Positions 10,064 through 21,090 of a stretch of 64,000 nt of DNA are shown piece by piece. A model generated the notes under the pieces. It was not told the origin of the DNA, searched no databases, and saw nothing but the letters and a program-made list of their open reading frames with translations. Position 1 is the stretch's first letter, and the number at the start of each line of letters is the position of its first letter. This stretch comes from Micrasema longulum (taxonomy: Eukaryota; Arthropoda; Insecta; Trichoptera; Brachycentridae): positions 1-64,000 of the forward strand of contig JAGVSM010002416.1 in assembly GCA_022494885.1 (NCBI GenBank), read 5' to 3'. Both the position numbers and the translations under genes were made by a program.

Positions 10064-12704
10064 GCTATGGGTTCCTAGGAAAGCGGTGCCATTATCTAGC
10101 GGTCGTAATATGCGTAACGTGCGGTGGGTATAATAAGATGGCTGTCTTAACGGTGTCTAGAAAAGTAAACTAACAGAAAGCGGTGTCGTCACCTGGCGAC
10201 CGTGACAGATAAGTATCTGTCAAAAAATTGCTCTGAAATAAGCGCCCGTGATCAGTATCATATTTTCCAATGTCATAATGTAGAAATAAATTACGTTTAA
10301 TTAATATCATTGTAAGAAATGTTTTTGAAATAGAAAAATTATTTTACAATAGATGGGGAACTTTTTTTCTTGTAGCAAATAAATTTTTGTATTATTCAAA
10401 TATTTTTTTTGTTTTACATTGTAGTTTGTATCTGATATCACAAGCGTTGCGCGGTTTTTTAACCAAATTTAGATTTCACGATGAAAAGTAAAAAGTGTAA
10501 AGTTTTTTTAGTGTATTTTTTAATTATTTTTAACTAACAAACAGACAAATTGTGTCTTAAAGTGTGTTTTTTAAACCAAAAACTTCTGTCATGGAGTGGA
10601 GGGGGAACACTGTGAAATTACGCGTTGATCCATTGCTTCAGTTGTATAGCAATCGTAAGCGGAAGCGTGTATCATATATTGGCGTGCTGTGACAAATCTC
10701 CGAGTTTTTTCAAACAAATTATTTTTCATTAAAATGTAAAGCAATGCGTGTATTTTTATAAATATAATACGCATATTTATAAATAAAATTGGAAATTAAA
10801 TTTAGACAAATTTTGCCACCGTCTTTTTACAAATAAAATATATCGCGTTGATTTATAATACACTTTCGCCCCCTAACCTGGACATCTAATCTTGCAGAAA
10901 TGTTCTTTAATATGACTAGTAAAAATATAATATGAAAAATTATATACAAGTTCATCCAGCTTTTTGTGATAATTTTTTTACGTGAACAAGTCGTTATGCT
11001 TTTCTTATCTTAGTTTATGAATTTTTATTCAGTTTGTTAATTTCTATATTACAGCTTTATATCTCTCTAATTTGATATTATCTAATCTAAATTAGAGAAC
11101 TCTAAGATTTACTGAAGAAAAAAAAGAAATCGTTATCATTGAAAGCGCCAAAGTTGCTTATACTTCCAAATTTTGGAAAAACAATTGAGTTGTGGAGAAG
11201 AAGCAAGAAAATAAAAAAATAATAAATAATCAAATAAATGTAACGATGGAATGGAGACTAGTGTTGATTCTGATTCATTAGATAGTAAATAAAAATATAT
11301 ATTTTAAATATTTAAAATTAAAATTAAAAAACAAATTCAAGATAAATAAAAACATCTAAAAATATTTCATCAAACTAACAATTGTTGCCTATTTTTACGG
11401 TAGAACCTTAAAAATCATTAAAATAATATTTTAAACTAATAAAAAGTAATAAACCATAGAAAAATAATGTTTATCGTATTTTGTGAATTTGGGCCCACCA
11501 TGCGTCGTCCCGATATTTCTCCATAAAATTTGCTTTAAGTGGGTTTTTTTTTATTTGCTCTTAACATTATATAAAACAAAATTTAGTCGATTTTGCCAGT
11601 TCATATCACGTTTGCGCAGACAATTTTGATAGGCGAAAATGTTTACCGCTACACGAGAAAATCATTCGAAGACTGTTAGCACCGCTATAACGGCCGTCAT
11701 GCAAATGGCGGCACAGTCAAGGCTGTGGTCTGGTAAAACGAATGCAAAATTAGGAAATCGTACGATTTCGCGATTTTAAAACTAACGTTTTTTTTAATCA
11801 TGCTATAAAAAAAAATTTAAAAAACATGAGTTAGATAAAAACAACATTTTTCAAAGGTATTTCGGTAAAAAATATACTTAAAAGTTTTATGTAACTAAAA
11901 TATAATTACTTTTAGACCGGCGGATTACGCCATTTCAAATTTACACTTAACTTAGGTATTTGTGATCTCAATAAAGAATAAGTATCGAACTAAAATATAT
12001 TGTGATCATTTAAAGATAATAAATTGAAAATGAAAGTGGCAGAAGCCAAATTTAATTTTTTTGATTTTGAAAAGAAATGCGAGCATTTAAAATTACATAC
12101 ATTTTTGGGACATTTTTCTTTATTTCTACTTATTCTATAAAAAAAGGTTTCAACTAAAGTATTTCAATATTTATTTTTTTTAAGTATTACCGAATGCATA
12201 ATTTTAAGTAGGATGTCACAAAAATGTATGTGATTTAAAATGCTTGTATTTCTTTTCAAAATAAAAAAATTAAATTTGGCTTGGGCCACTTTCATGTTCA
12301 ATGTATTATCTTTAAATTATTTTTATTTTTTTTAGTTAAATACTTAAGTCTTTATTGAGATCCCGGATACCTAAGTTTAGTCTATATTTGAAATGGCGTA
12401 ATCTGCCGGTCTAAAAGTAATTGTATTTTAGTTACATAAAACTTTAAAGTATATTTTTAACAGAAATACCTTTAAAGGTTTTTTTTTAAATATTGTTTTT
12501 ATCTAGTTTACATTTTTATATTTTTTCACTATTGCGCGATTTGAAAAAAACATTCGTTTTCAAATGGCAAAACCGTATGTTTTCCTAAGTTTGCGTTCGT
12601 TTTACCAGGATACAGTCTTGTCGCTCTCTAGGAAACCAGCGTCACTCTGGTTTATACAGACACGGCCGCTAGATGACAGCACCGCTCTCTTAGGAAACCG
12701 TAGC
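10064..12704. mobile_element. DNA transposon-like element, 2.6 kb, 42-bp inverted ends
   Basis: The left end GCTATGGGTTCCTAGGAAAG (10064) and the reverse complement of the right end GCTACGGTTTCCTAAGAGAG (12704) stay alignable for about 42 bp, through ATCTAGCGGTCG / ATCTAGCGGCCG. Both ends are flanked by TAAA (10060-10063, 12705-12708), a possible 4-bp target duplication. There is no long reading frame inside, so it is non-autonomous. A second half-end (AGCACCGCTATAACGGCCG) lies at about 11678-11697, and a separate foldback occupies 11730-12608. Confidence 0.68.
11730..12608. mobile_element. Long foldback element, 879 bp, arms ~390 bp
   Basis: CTGGTAAAACGAATGCAAAA at 11730 is mirrored by GCGTTCGTTTTACCAG ending at 12608. 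The two arms stay complementary far inward: ACCGGCGGATTACGCCATTT (~11917) pairs with AAATGGCGTAATCTGCCGGT (~12391), and AAAGTGGCAGAAGCC with GGCTTGGGCCACTTT. The central loop is about 100 bp. No coding capacity. Confidence 0.85.
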
Positions 12705-12914
12705 TAAAGAGAACTCTGATATGCGCTGAATTAAATTTCTTTTTAGAGTTGGTTTAATCAACATTATTTTCGGTATTTCCAAATATTTACCAACAGGTTT
12801 TGGATGTTACCTTTAGGGAGTTATTCAAAATAGGTATATTTATATGAAAAGATAGATGGATCAAAATCCTTTTTTGTTGTGTTAATGAAGTGTTTTTGGA
12901 TTTTATTTTAAAAT

Positions 12915-13270
12915 ACACAAAATGTGTGTGAGACTCATTACGTCGCATGCTGTGGAAGCGCGGGCTGACTCCGTTCGTACCAAAAGGCTACTCAGAGCTG
13001 CTGAAATGAAGGTCTTAAGATCCATTACTGGACAAACGCTTTGAGAATACGTAATAATATGATTAGAGATTCGCGTGAAATAGTGGATATTGTGCGATGG
13101 AGCAGATCCAGACGAAGAAAATGAAGGGACCATTTGGACAGGACGAGCAGCGACAGACTTGTGTACGCTGCAGCCAATGAAGTCCCATCTGGACAACGTC
13201 CGCCTGCAAGACCATCCAAAGGATGGAGGAACAGTAAGTCCTCATCGTCTCAGGAGAACAACTAGTTTTC
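12915..13270 (+). pseudogene. Decayed LINE reverse-transcriptase C-terminal tail
   Basis: Translation on the plus strand gives pieces typical of the region after the reverse transcriptase of RTE-type LINEs: RTKRLLRAAEMKVLRSITG, then VRNNMIRDSREIVDIVRWSR, then RPPARPSKRW. In-frame TGA codons interrupt it (at about 13039 and near 13123). The fragment is 5'-truncated and inactive. Clade placement is by motif memory only. Confidence 0.7.
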
Positions 13271-13344
13271 TGGAGATCGTAGGATTTCTTAAACGACGAA
13301 AAAGAAGAGTAATAATTATCAAAATTTTAAGTGTGATATAATTG

Positions 13345-13660
13345 TTCTAGGAAATATTTTTTTTATTTATTTAACTTTTTGTACATAATGTTATTTGTAC
13401 ATTGGCGGGCTTATTGCCAAATGGCAATTTCTTCCAACCAACCAATAAAATAATAGTTTTATTTTTATAATTCAAGTTACAGAACATATTCAATAGAAAA
13501 AAAGATTTAAAAGCTAAAGATATATAAAAAATAGAAATAAACGTACTTGTTTATAAATTACCTTAAATAAAAACTATTTCTCAATGGGAAAAAGAAAAAA
13601 AGAGGGAAGGGGAAAAAGGAAAGGAGGAGAGATTAAGGAAAAGAAAGAAGATGTTTCTTC
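13345..13660 (-). mobile_element. LINE 3' tail with polypurine tract
   Basis: In minus orientation this matches the tail at about 43690-44043: a polypyrimidine stretch (seen here as AAGAGGGAAGGGGAAAAAGG, ~13600), a GGCAATAAGCCCGCC-like hairpin region (GGCGGGCTTATTGCCAAATG at ~13404), and a terminal AAATAAATAAA run. Two copies sharing the same order identify a LINE 3' untranslated region; no coding sequence remains here. Confidence 0.6.
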
Positions 13661-13967
13661 AAACGTGATTTGAACAGAGATTTTATTTTACATTATTTTC
13701 AGGCGTTAAATAATTTGCTGGAATCTCAACTACAGTAGTAAAGGTTTTTGCCGCTAAACAGCACAAAAATCAACAGGTGGGTAAATTAAAGAACGATGGG
13801 TATTCAAACATCAGCAGAAACGTGATTATAGTGCGTAAAATGATAACTTAGTTTATTATGTTTAACTTAAACCAGCTAATGACTGATCACAGGTCCTGTA
13901 AATGCTACTTTCCATATTTCTTCAAAAATATTCACCGCTTCCGCTGTAACAGATTATGTATATCATC

Positions 13968-14237
13968 TCATATCATCATCATCATCCCCTTTCCGCACCT
14001 AATGGTGCATAGAGCACTGCATTGGTACACCAATCTTAGCGTATTTTGATCATTTTTGTTACATAAAGGTGAGATGATCAATCTTACGCTTCAGATACCA
14101 GTCCAGGGACTATAAAATATACTCGTGTGAAAACACCCTTATAAATAAATATTTAATATCAACCATGTCGGGAATCGAACCCGAGACCTCTTCCATGGCA
14201 AGCAAATGCGCTGACCATTACACTACGATGCCAACAA
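13968..14237 (-). mobile_element. tRNA-derived SINE (family S1), full-length copy
   Basis: The clearest S1 copy. In minus orientation the complement starts with a tRNA-like head at 14237 (GGCATCGTAGTGTAATGGTC as the A-box region and CTCGGGTTCGATTCCCGACA with a perfect B box near 14165-14185). The body runs through CAGTCCAGGG and GATGATCAATCTTACGCTTC and ends in GGTGCGGAAAGGGGATGATG with a (GAT)n tail at 13968. About 270 bp. Confidence 0.8.
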
Positions 14238-14276
14238 CTATATCTTGGAGTTTATTTTGTGTATATCTACATATAA

Positions 14277-14537
14277 ACATCATCATAATCATTACCATTT
14301 TCGCACCTAATGGTGCATAATTCACTACATTGGTACATTAATAGCAGCTAATCTCGATATTGTATTCATGACATATAGGTAATACGACCAGTCTTACGCT
14401 TCAGGTGCCAGTCGAGGGTCTATGGAATATTGCAGTGGAAATACATTTTAAAATATATATTCCATGCCGGGATTCGAGCCTGAAACCTCTTGCATCGTAG
14501 GAAAACGCGCTAATCATTAGACCACGAGGCGGACACA
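14277..14537 (-). mobile_element. tRNA-derived SINE (family S1), second copy
   Basis: Same structure and orientation as the copy about 40 bp to its left: CATCATAATCATTACCATTT tail, CACCTAATGGTGCATA, CAGTCGAGGG, and TGCCGGGATTCGAGCCTGAA, whose complement keeps a B box. The tRNA-like head ends at about 14537 with CCACGAGGCGGAC. Confidence 0.78.
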
Positions 14538-14563
14538 TAATATAATTTATAAAAACAGGTTAC

Positions 14564-14735
14564 GGTCCCGTGGCTAGTGTCGCGGATACGCGGATCAGAA
14601 ATTTGAGGCTCGATCTTTACTCTACCCCAACTAGACCCCATTTTCTAATAGTGAGTTATTTAAGAAGCGTTGAAAATACCCCCTGTAAGCATAATATTTT
14701 GGTAAATTAATAGAACGCAAATATTTTTTTTTATA
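14564..14735 (+). mobile_element. tRNA-derived SINE (family S2), degenerate
   Basis: CCCGTGGCTAGTGTCGCGGA (A-box region) is followed by GAGGCTCGATCTTTACTCTA (decayed B box), then CATTTTCTAATAGTGAGTTA, the S2 body, ending in an ACGCAAATATTTTTTTTTA tail. The best copy of the family is at 42343-42500. Confidence 0.65.
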
Positions 14736-15159
14736 TACTTACCTACATATTATGTTACACAACAATTTTTAGAATAAACACAACTTTGATTTAAACGATA
14801 TATTTGTAGGTTCTATTTACTTACATATTACGATAATTGTCACAAAAATGGCAATAACACAAATAAGTACTAATTATTTATTTTCATAGTGCTATACCTA
14901 TCTCTATAGGCATGCTCACACGTGACTGCTCACGTGGTGTTACAGTTAATTTAAGTTAATTAAAGAAATTATACGAAAGAGCCATTTTCAAAATTGTGCA
15001 ATAAAAATAATTGAGTAAATATGTATAAGATAAAAAAAACATTTTTTTTATGTATAAAAACCATACTTAAAAGTATAATATAACTAAAATATCATTCCAA
15101 GAACGTTAATATTTCTTTTAATTAAAAAAAAAGATGCATAAAAATTGAAAAATTGTTCA

Positions 15160-15410
15160 GGCGTTGCCATCGGTTCAGCCGGTTGAATCTCACCCACAAG
15201 ATAAAGGTATTAGCTCTTTCACTTCACAAAAATTAACAGATGGAAAAGTTGAGTAAATGTGGATGTTCAAGCATCGGCAGAATAGTGAATGTTACGCAGT
15301 GTGTAAAGTGAACAAGCCAATCACAGGTCATACGCCCAGTAAATGACTAGACTTCCATATTCCCTTCTAAAAAATGTTTTCCTTCTCTGTTGCAACAAAT
15401 TAAAAAAATC
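15160..15410. mobile_element. Foldback element F1 (partial)
   Basis: Carries F1 motifs CAGGCGTTGCCATCGGTTCA, CTTCACAAAAATTAACAGAT, TTACGCAGTGTGTAAAGTGA and AGCCAATCACAGGTCATACG, in the order of the right half of F1. The left half is missing. Confidence 0.6.
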
Positions 15411-15584
15411 ATCATGTTTGATTTCACGTGTTCATATGTATTTGACGTTTAATCATCAGTGTGGTCAGATACTAAGCAAAGTGTAAACGCATGCAAAAAT
15501 AAAAATCTCCTAATGTATCACTCTTTACAAGGTAGAAAAGATTCAGAACAGCACCCCTGATATGATATGGAAGATGACTAACCA

Positions 15585-15725
15585 ACATGCAAATACTAAA
15601 ATACACTGTCACCTTTATTATCACCATCTTTGCATACTACCACCCTGACGATGAGACGGGTACGTCTCGAAACCGATAGACATAAAAAATCGGTAAATAG
15701 TTTACTACAAATATTTACTTACATT
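15585..15725. repeat. Dispersed repeat R6 downstream of the minus-strand EcKL locus
   Basis: CCTGACGATGAGACGGGTAC and CGTCTCGAAACCGATAGACA, then AAAAATCGGTAAATAG. Two longer copies exist at about 25640-25870 and 33005-33210, with the extra upstream motif TGCATGTCGTGATGGTTTTA. No coding potential; type unknown. It abuts the 3' end of the EcKL pseudogene. Confidence 0.6.
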
Positions 15726-16674
15726 AGTTGAGACTATATTATTTCATAATAAACCTTTTTTGACAAAATAATCGATAAAATCATTCATTCTCTTTAAAAC
15801 TACATAATTTAAATCTGGCTTAAAAGTTCCATCGTCAATTTCTTTGTCAGTTTCTTCTATTGGTCTGGCTTTTTCCGGGTCGGTCAATATAAACGGATTC
15901 ACGCAAATTGCCACTATGACTCCATATAACATGAACTCCTTGACATGGTTTCGGAAGACATTTTCGGGATAGCATTTCTATCTATCGCCTTCGTCAGGGT
16001 TGAATAGTAAATATTGAGTAAGGTGTCCAGGTGTTCCTCGATGAAGTCGACTTCCATGGAAGTGAATATACTATGGACGAGATCAGTTAGCGGAGAAGAC
16101 AGCCTCGTCAGTTGCCAGTCAATCAGTTTGAGATCAGATACCTTGTCACCCTGGAAATATTTTTTTACTATTTAATTTATGTTATTTATATTGATTTTTT
16201 TATTTTTCATTTTATTTTCTTTTATTCAGTTAGACTTAACTCTAATGGACCAGTGAAGTTTTTATATTATATAATATATATAATATTTAATAAATAAAAA
16301 AATAATAAAGGTACCTACGAAATATAAGTATATTAAATACAGACAGCAAAAAAATTCTTTTAAATCTCAAAAAAAAAAGAAAAACTTTAAATAATAATTA
16401 TTAAAATAGTTAAAAATTGAAGTGTACGTGTAAATATAGTAAACACACAATAGTACCCATACTAAAGTAAACATAGAAAGTACCATAATCCAACAAATTA
16501 ATGTAAATTACCGTTCACCATCTTTAAAATAGTTAAATAGAGTTGAAATATATAAACTATACTTTATGTTAAAAATATCGGCAACGTCGGAATAGTTATC
16601 ACCGAGTGCATGGAGTCGATTCTGAACAGCATTATATGAGTACAGGTACTGTTCGCGAATTGTTGCAACCAAAC

Positions 16675-17273
16675 AGTAGCTCAATCAAATATAACTATCA
16701 ACGTGCTTAAAAACGCGCTAAGCATTTGAGCGATCACGATGAACATGCTTAAGTTATCGCAGTCATAAGTCAACGCGTGTGTAATCTCTAAGTCAACTCT
16801 CGTGTCGGTTTGTTTTTTGTTTTCCTCGTAAATAAATACAGTTCACTGGCGAAAAATCGGCGTTTACTATAAAATAATAATACAATATAATATAATAATA
16901 TATTGCATTTGCAATACAGTAAGGAGTATCTAATACAAAAAAGTGAAAATTAAATTACAATTACTATGTCAACGGCTTTTCTTGACATTTGGCTTGCCAA
17001 CCGCCGGCTAAATGCAATAAATAGCATGATAAATAATAAATAAATAAATAGAAATAGCAGTTTTGGAATATTTTCCATATTTACACCGGTGAAATTAAAA
17101 TATGTGATTGTGCAGCAGGATTATACGTCGTGAAACGTAAATATTTTGATATTTAATATTAGGTGTTCACGGATGTTTCATTGTGATCGTGAATACGACA
17201 AACAACCATGGTGAGAAATTGTTATCACGTAGCTTATAAGCACGCCGATAGTTATTTGTGATTGAGCTACAGA
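16675..17273. mobile_element. MITE with ~30-bp inverted ends (family M2), inside the EcKL intron
   Basis: The left end AGTAGCTCAATCAAATATAA and the right end AGTTATTTGTGATTGAGCTA (ending 17273) are inverted repeats. An internal segment contains TCGTAAATAAATACAGTTCA and GGCGAAAAATCGGCGTTTAC. A sister copy in the opposite orientation lies at 21671-22213, sharing the internal sequence (for example CCGGTGTAAATATGGAAAAT there). No coding sequence. Confidence 0.8.
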
Positions 17274-17540
17274 GGTACTTGACGAGTCCTACCTTGAAGT
17301 TAACGAGTGCTAATAGTTTTGGGCAGACCCGTGTAAAGTAACTTATCTCAAATAAAGTCAGTATATCCATAATTTAATTATAAAATTAATATCAATAACA
17401 CGTAATTAAAGCAGTGTATATTTTTTTTAATAATAACGTCTCGCTATTTCTTATAGCACGGAGAGATTTAACATTTTTAAAGCAATAATATAATGTACAG
17501 CTATTTAATATAATTTTACTCTTTAAATTTTAATCAACAA

Positions 17541-17830
17541 CATTTTGAGCATGTCCAAGTGTTTGAAGACAAAGACTGAATTTTACCCCTTAGGAAATTA
17601 TTAAAAATAAAATATTACAGCAGAGATAAAGAACATTTTAGAGAAGGAAAGGAAAAATAATTTATTTAGATGAATCTTACCCACGTCAATAAATGTTTCA
17701 GCTCTTTAACTTCACAAAGATCATGAGATAGAAAAATTAAAGAAACACGCATGTTCAAACATAAGCAAAATTGTGAATATTACACAGTGTGTAATGTGGC
17801 CACTTATTAATATTGCAATATTTTAATTTT
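17541..17830. mobile_element. Foldback element F1 inside the EcKL pseudogene intron
   Basis: Starts with TTTTGAGCATGTCCAAGTGT, continues AGATGAATCTTACCCACGTC, CTTTAACTTCACAAAGATCA, and ends in TTACACAGTGTGTAATGTGG. It is a partial F1 copy. Confidence 0.6.
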
Positions 17831-17999
17831 TATTTAATCTCCTTTGGCATATTTTATAGGATCGTCAAAATCCACAATTACATAATAAAAAACATGGATC
17901 GATTTTTACTGTATTTTGAGAAAATAAATTATACCAAAAAATGTTAATCCACCCTAATTTAACCATGTCGTGTGGATTCGGACAACACGGATGAAACGG

Positions 18000-18560
18000 C
18001 TCTTAGGGTCAATTGAATAAAAAAAAATCATGTAAAATTTCTAGGCATTGCGTTTTCGATAAAATGTACGAAAAACACTTATTTTGACAAAACCCCAATT
18101 AATATAAACCTTATTATTGTGCCAAAAAAATAAATCAAAAATCTAAAAAAATAGCTTTCGTAAAATTTAACCAAATTCATTTTTCACATACGATTAATAG
18201 AATCTCCTGCAAAATACAAACAGTTATACTAGAGCAATTCAAACTGACAATTTAATACCGAAAAACATCATTTCATAGCCAAGCTATTTTGTCTTCTAAA
18301 TATTCTATTTTACAATATACTTTTCTAAACAGCTTATATTTACCAAATCTTTTTTTGCTTTTTGACAAAGCTTGAATAATAATATCTTAATCTTATATAT
18401 AATATCAGTGTCGTAGAAAATAATTTCAAACTTTTTGAAGCCTAATTTAGTGGGCACAGCTAGTCTATATTTCTTGTGTCAATTCTATGGAGGTCTCTAT
18501 TTCATTTTAAGTCATTAATATATTTGTGTAAGTACATTAGATTTTCATAAATATATTGAC
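18000..18560. other. AT-rich intron sequence of the EcKL pseudogene
   Basis: Between the F1 copy and exon 1 of the minus-strand EcKL locus. AT-rich, with no repeat family or conserved segment recognised. Confidence 0.5.
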
Positions 18561-19814
18561 ATGTAACCGTCAATATGTAGATCTCTTTAAACTTATCTCT
18601 AAGTTAACATGAATATATATTTTTTTAAATAAATCAACACCTACCTCTAATTTGAAGAGAATGTTGTTACTCCAAGCGTCTCCATGACATATAACATTAG
18701 AAGGAGCTGTAAGACTCGAATCTAACATGTTTATAGCTGTTTCTCCGCTTACATGTGCAAAAACCTCTATTTTCGATCTGCTCTTAGGGCAATTAATATA
18801 TTTAGAATATGTTCCGAATATTTTAGGGTACTTTAACGGGTAATCTCCGTAATTATTTGTTTTCGGAATAATCGAAGAAAGCTCGGCGAAGAGTTTCGGG
18901 TCATTCTCTCGCAGGGCGAAAGAACAGGCGTGGGATCTAGCGAACGTTTTAAAAACCTTCTGCGCCGTCTTGAAATCAAAAGGTTTCATCTTATCCATCA
19001 TTTGATAACCTTCAAATGACAAATCTTGTAATACAATCATTTCCTCTGGATCTTCAGTAATGGCGTCATAATACTTTGCTGAAGAAAATGAATCTTTTTG
19101 TGGAATCATATAAGTTTCTTGCAATTTGTAGAAGGCTGGTAACACTTCGCTGTATATGTAAGTTTCTATTTTATAGTATTCGCCTAAAGGAGATGCTTCT
19201 CTTGCAGCCTTTTCCGTTGGAACACTTTTCATCGTTATTTTCGACTAGTTCTACACGAATTATATCTCCATTATAATTTTCACCGGTAAACTTATTACCT
19301 TTCACAATGATTTCATGGTTTTTAAAACGTAAATGCCTCGCAATGTCGTCGAGAATCAGTTTAGTTTTTTTATTTGGGTTTCCGTCCTCAATTGTACTTT
19401 AAAAATTGTGTGATTCTTTTCATAATAAAGAACTGATTCAGTTTACCGTCTAAACGACTTTTTAATCTTGAATATTTTATCATCATTACATTCAATGCGT
19501 ATAGCCGACCTTATCAGCAATTTCAAAGAGGTTGGCTCGATAGTTAAATATAGTACTCGTATAATGTGCGTTATGTAATATATTTACATAAATAGTTGTA
19601 CACATCTCACATTTAATAACTAGAAAAATCATAAAGTGACAGCCCAATAAATACCATAATCACTTTTAAATGTGTGTATAATGTTATTTCACGTCCAGAC
19701 ATATTATGCATGAAATAGAACCAGAATAATGATTAACGAATTATTTCGACTAGATGCTTTTAGTCAAAAGTCCTGTAAAAGTAAATCGAATAGAGTTAGG
19801 ATCCGCCTTGTAAT

Positions 19815-19990
19815 TTTAATGTAGTCATCGGCGCGTTCGCCTTCCGTACTTGTTGTCACCGAGTTCGATTTCTGGGAAGTTCATATTGACATATTTGTCA
19901 AAAACGTGTTTACACTGCAATATTTGAAGAATACTCACAGTTGTATTGAGTAAAACACAGATGAAAACATCGATAAATTTGAAAAGATGA
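19815..19990 (+). mobile_element. tRNA-derived SINE (family S1), truncated
   Basis: TTAATGTAGTCATCGGCGCG (A-box region) and CCGAGTTCGATTTCTGGGAA (B-box region), then TTTACACTGCAATATTTGAA of the S1 body. The 3' part is missing. Confidence 0.6.
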
Positions 19991-20175
19991 AATAAAATAG
20001 TCAAATGTAATGCAAAAAAACTAAATTTAGTACAGATAAAAATAAATAAATACAAAAATTGAAAATATTTTTTTACGTGGTATTAATAAAAACATTCGAA
20101 GTAATGTGCCGATCAGCGCAGCAACTCTTTCTTTAAGCGAATATGAAGGTTTTGTAAGGGTTTTGGAGAGGCATT

Positions 20176-20372
20176 TTATTATTTATTTATGTGTTTTAAA
20201 GAAACAAACAGTCGACAATGATATTATAACATTATTTTTTAAATACAGTTTAAAGACAGACCAGCAAAGTTTCTAAATAAGAATCATACATATTATTAAA
20301 TTGTGTTACAACAAAAGGATGTGTTTATATGTATTTGTATGAGAGTAAGTGTAGATGTGTGTTTATGTGTAT
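20176..20372 (-). mobile_element. LINE 3' tail fragment (family L8)
   Basis: Nearly identical to 28021-28230: AACAGTCGACAATGATAT, then CAGACCAGCAAAGTTTCTAA, then a TGTGTTTATGTGTAT-rich part. In minus orientation it ends in a TTTATTTATTT-complement run, as a LINE tail would. An F1 copy abuts it at about 20378. Confidence 0.6.
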
Positions 20373-20377
20373 TGTAA

Positions 20378-20660
20378 ACAATGTTTTGAGTTTGTCCAAA
20401 TTTATGTAATCAAGAACTAGATGCAACCCTTTAGGGTTGCATCTAGTTCTTTATATCTAGTTTATAAAATAGCATATCACAACAGACATGAAGACTATTT
20501 TCCAGAAGAGAGTATACCGGCATCCACTTGTCATTAGCCATAAGATGTTTTTCCACTCTGTTTCAATAAATTTCAATCTTGATAACTCCCTTGTGGACGG
20601 AATCCAGCTGTGTCTACAAGCATTTGGACATACCTACTCAAAATATTCTTTAAAAAAACA
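20378..20660. mobile_element. F1-derived element with a 19-bp near-perfect hairpin
   Basis: The ends TTTTGAGTTTGTCCAAATTT and CATTTGGACATACCTACTCA are F1 termini in inverted orientation. Inside, the 19-bp arm at 20412-20430 is perfectly mirrored at 20433-20451 across a 2-bp spacer. A shorter F1 descendant, probably an internal deletion. Confidence 0.6.
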
Positions 20661-20889
20661 ATTCAAAGATATGTATATCATGCGCGGTCCGCTCATAGAA
20701 GGTTCCCTTAAATTTAGCCAAATAATGTTTATAAAATAGCATGTTTAATAAATTAACTATCAGTCATAATACCTAACATTTAGATTACTATTAACAAATA
20801 ATGTAATAATATTTTAATTTACAATCGTGATAAATTGCAGAAGAATTTTACAATCGCTTTATAAAAAAAAATTAAAAAGGAACGTAGCC

Positions 20890-21090
20890 CACTAACACAT
20901 CCATTTACCAGCGCTGTCATGCGCGTACTGATCGGCGTGGACGGCGAGTACTCGCTACCGGCTGGCTGGGTATCGATTTAAAGAACGATCGCGGTGGAAG
21001 CAAATTCGAAATTCCGTTCCAGCGCCGTACTGAACGCCCAGTCCGGGCGCAGGCGCAGACTTCAATTCTCACTAGGCAGCGGAACCAATC
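20890..21090. other. Locally GC-rich, CpG-rich patch of unknown role
   Basis: Bases 20900-21080 contain many CG dinucleotides (GTCATGCGCGTACTGATCGG, CCGTTCCAGCGCCGTACTGA, GGGCGCAGGCGCAGA), in contrast to the AT-rich surroundings. A 78-codon minus-strand frame (20917-21153) shows no recognisable domain and is not called. It could be a remnant of an element or of a promoter; I see no gene attached. Confidence 0.4.

Larger units (their letters stand above)
15744..19396 (-). pseudogene. Ecdysteroid kinase-like (EcKL) gene, two exons, two frameshifts
   Basis: EcKL/CHK-kinase-like proteins are predicted small-molecule kinases for ecdysteroids and dietary alcohols. Exon 1 runs from about 19396 to 18645 and exon 2 from 16150 to 15744 (stop TGA). 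The intron has a GT donor at 18644 and an AG acceptor at 16151, phase 0, at the same site as in the plus-strand copies. Visible motifs are GENYNGDIIRVE (glycine-loop region), SPLGEYYKIETYIYSEVLP, the catalytic loop CHGDAWSNN, and LIDWQL (metal-binding Asp) at the start of exon 2. Two frame changes break it: one near 19228-19232 (between VELVENND and KSVPT) and one near 15975-15985 (between KAIDR and YPENVFRNH). No ATG-bearing start is evident; the frame meets a stop just upstream of 19396. Both breaks lie in short A-runs, so assembly error is possible, but pseudogenisation is likelier. Confidence 0.85.

Noticed and set aside
12903..13245. Minus-strand frames opposite the LINE tail at 12915-13270
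   Set aside because: Antisense shadows of a recognisable plus-strand LINE fragment.
13988..14237. A functional tRNA on the minus strand (perfect B box)
   Set aside because: The head is joined to a repeated body and a GAT tail shared by many copies, which marks it as a SINE.
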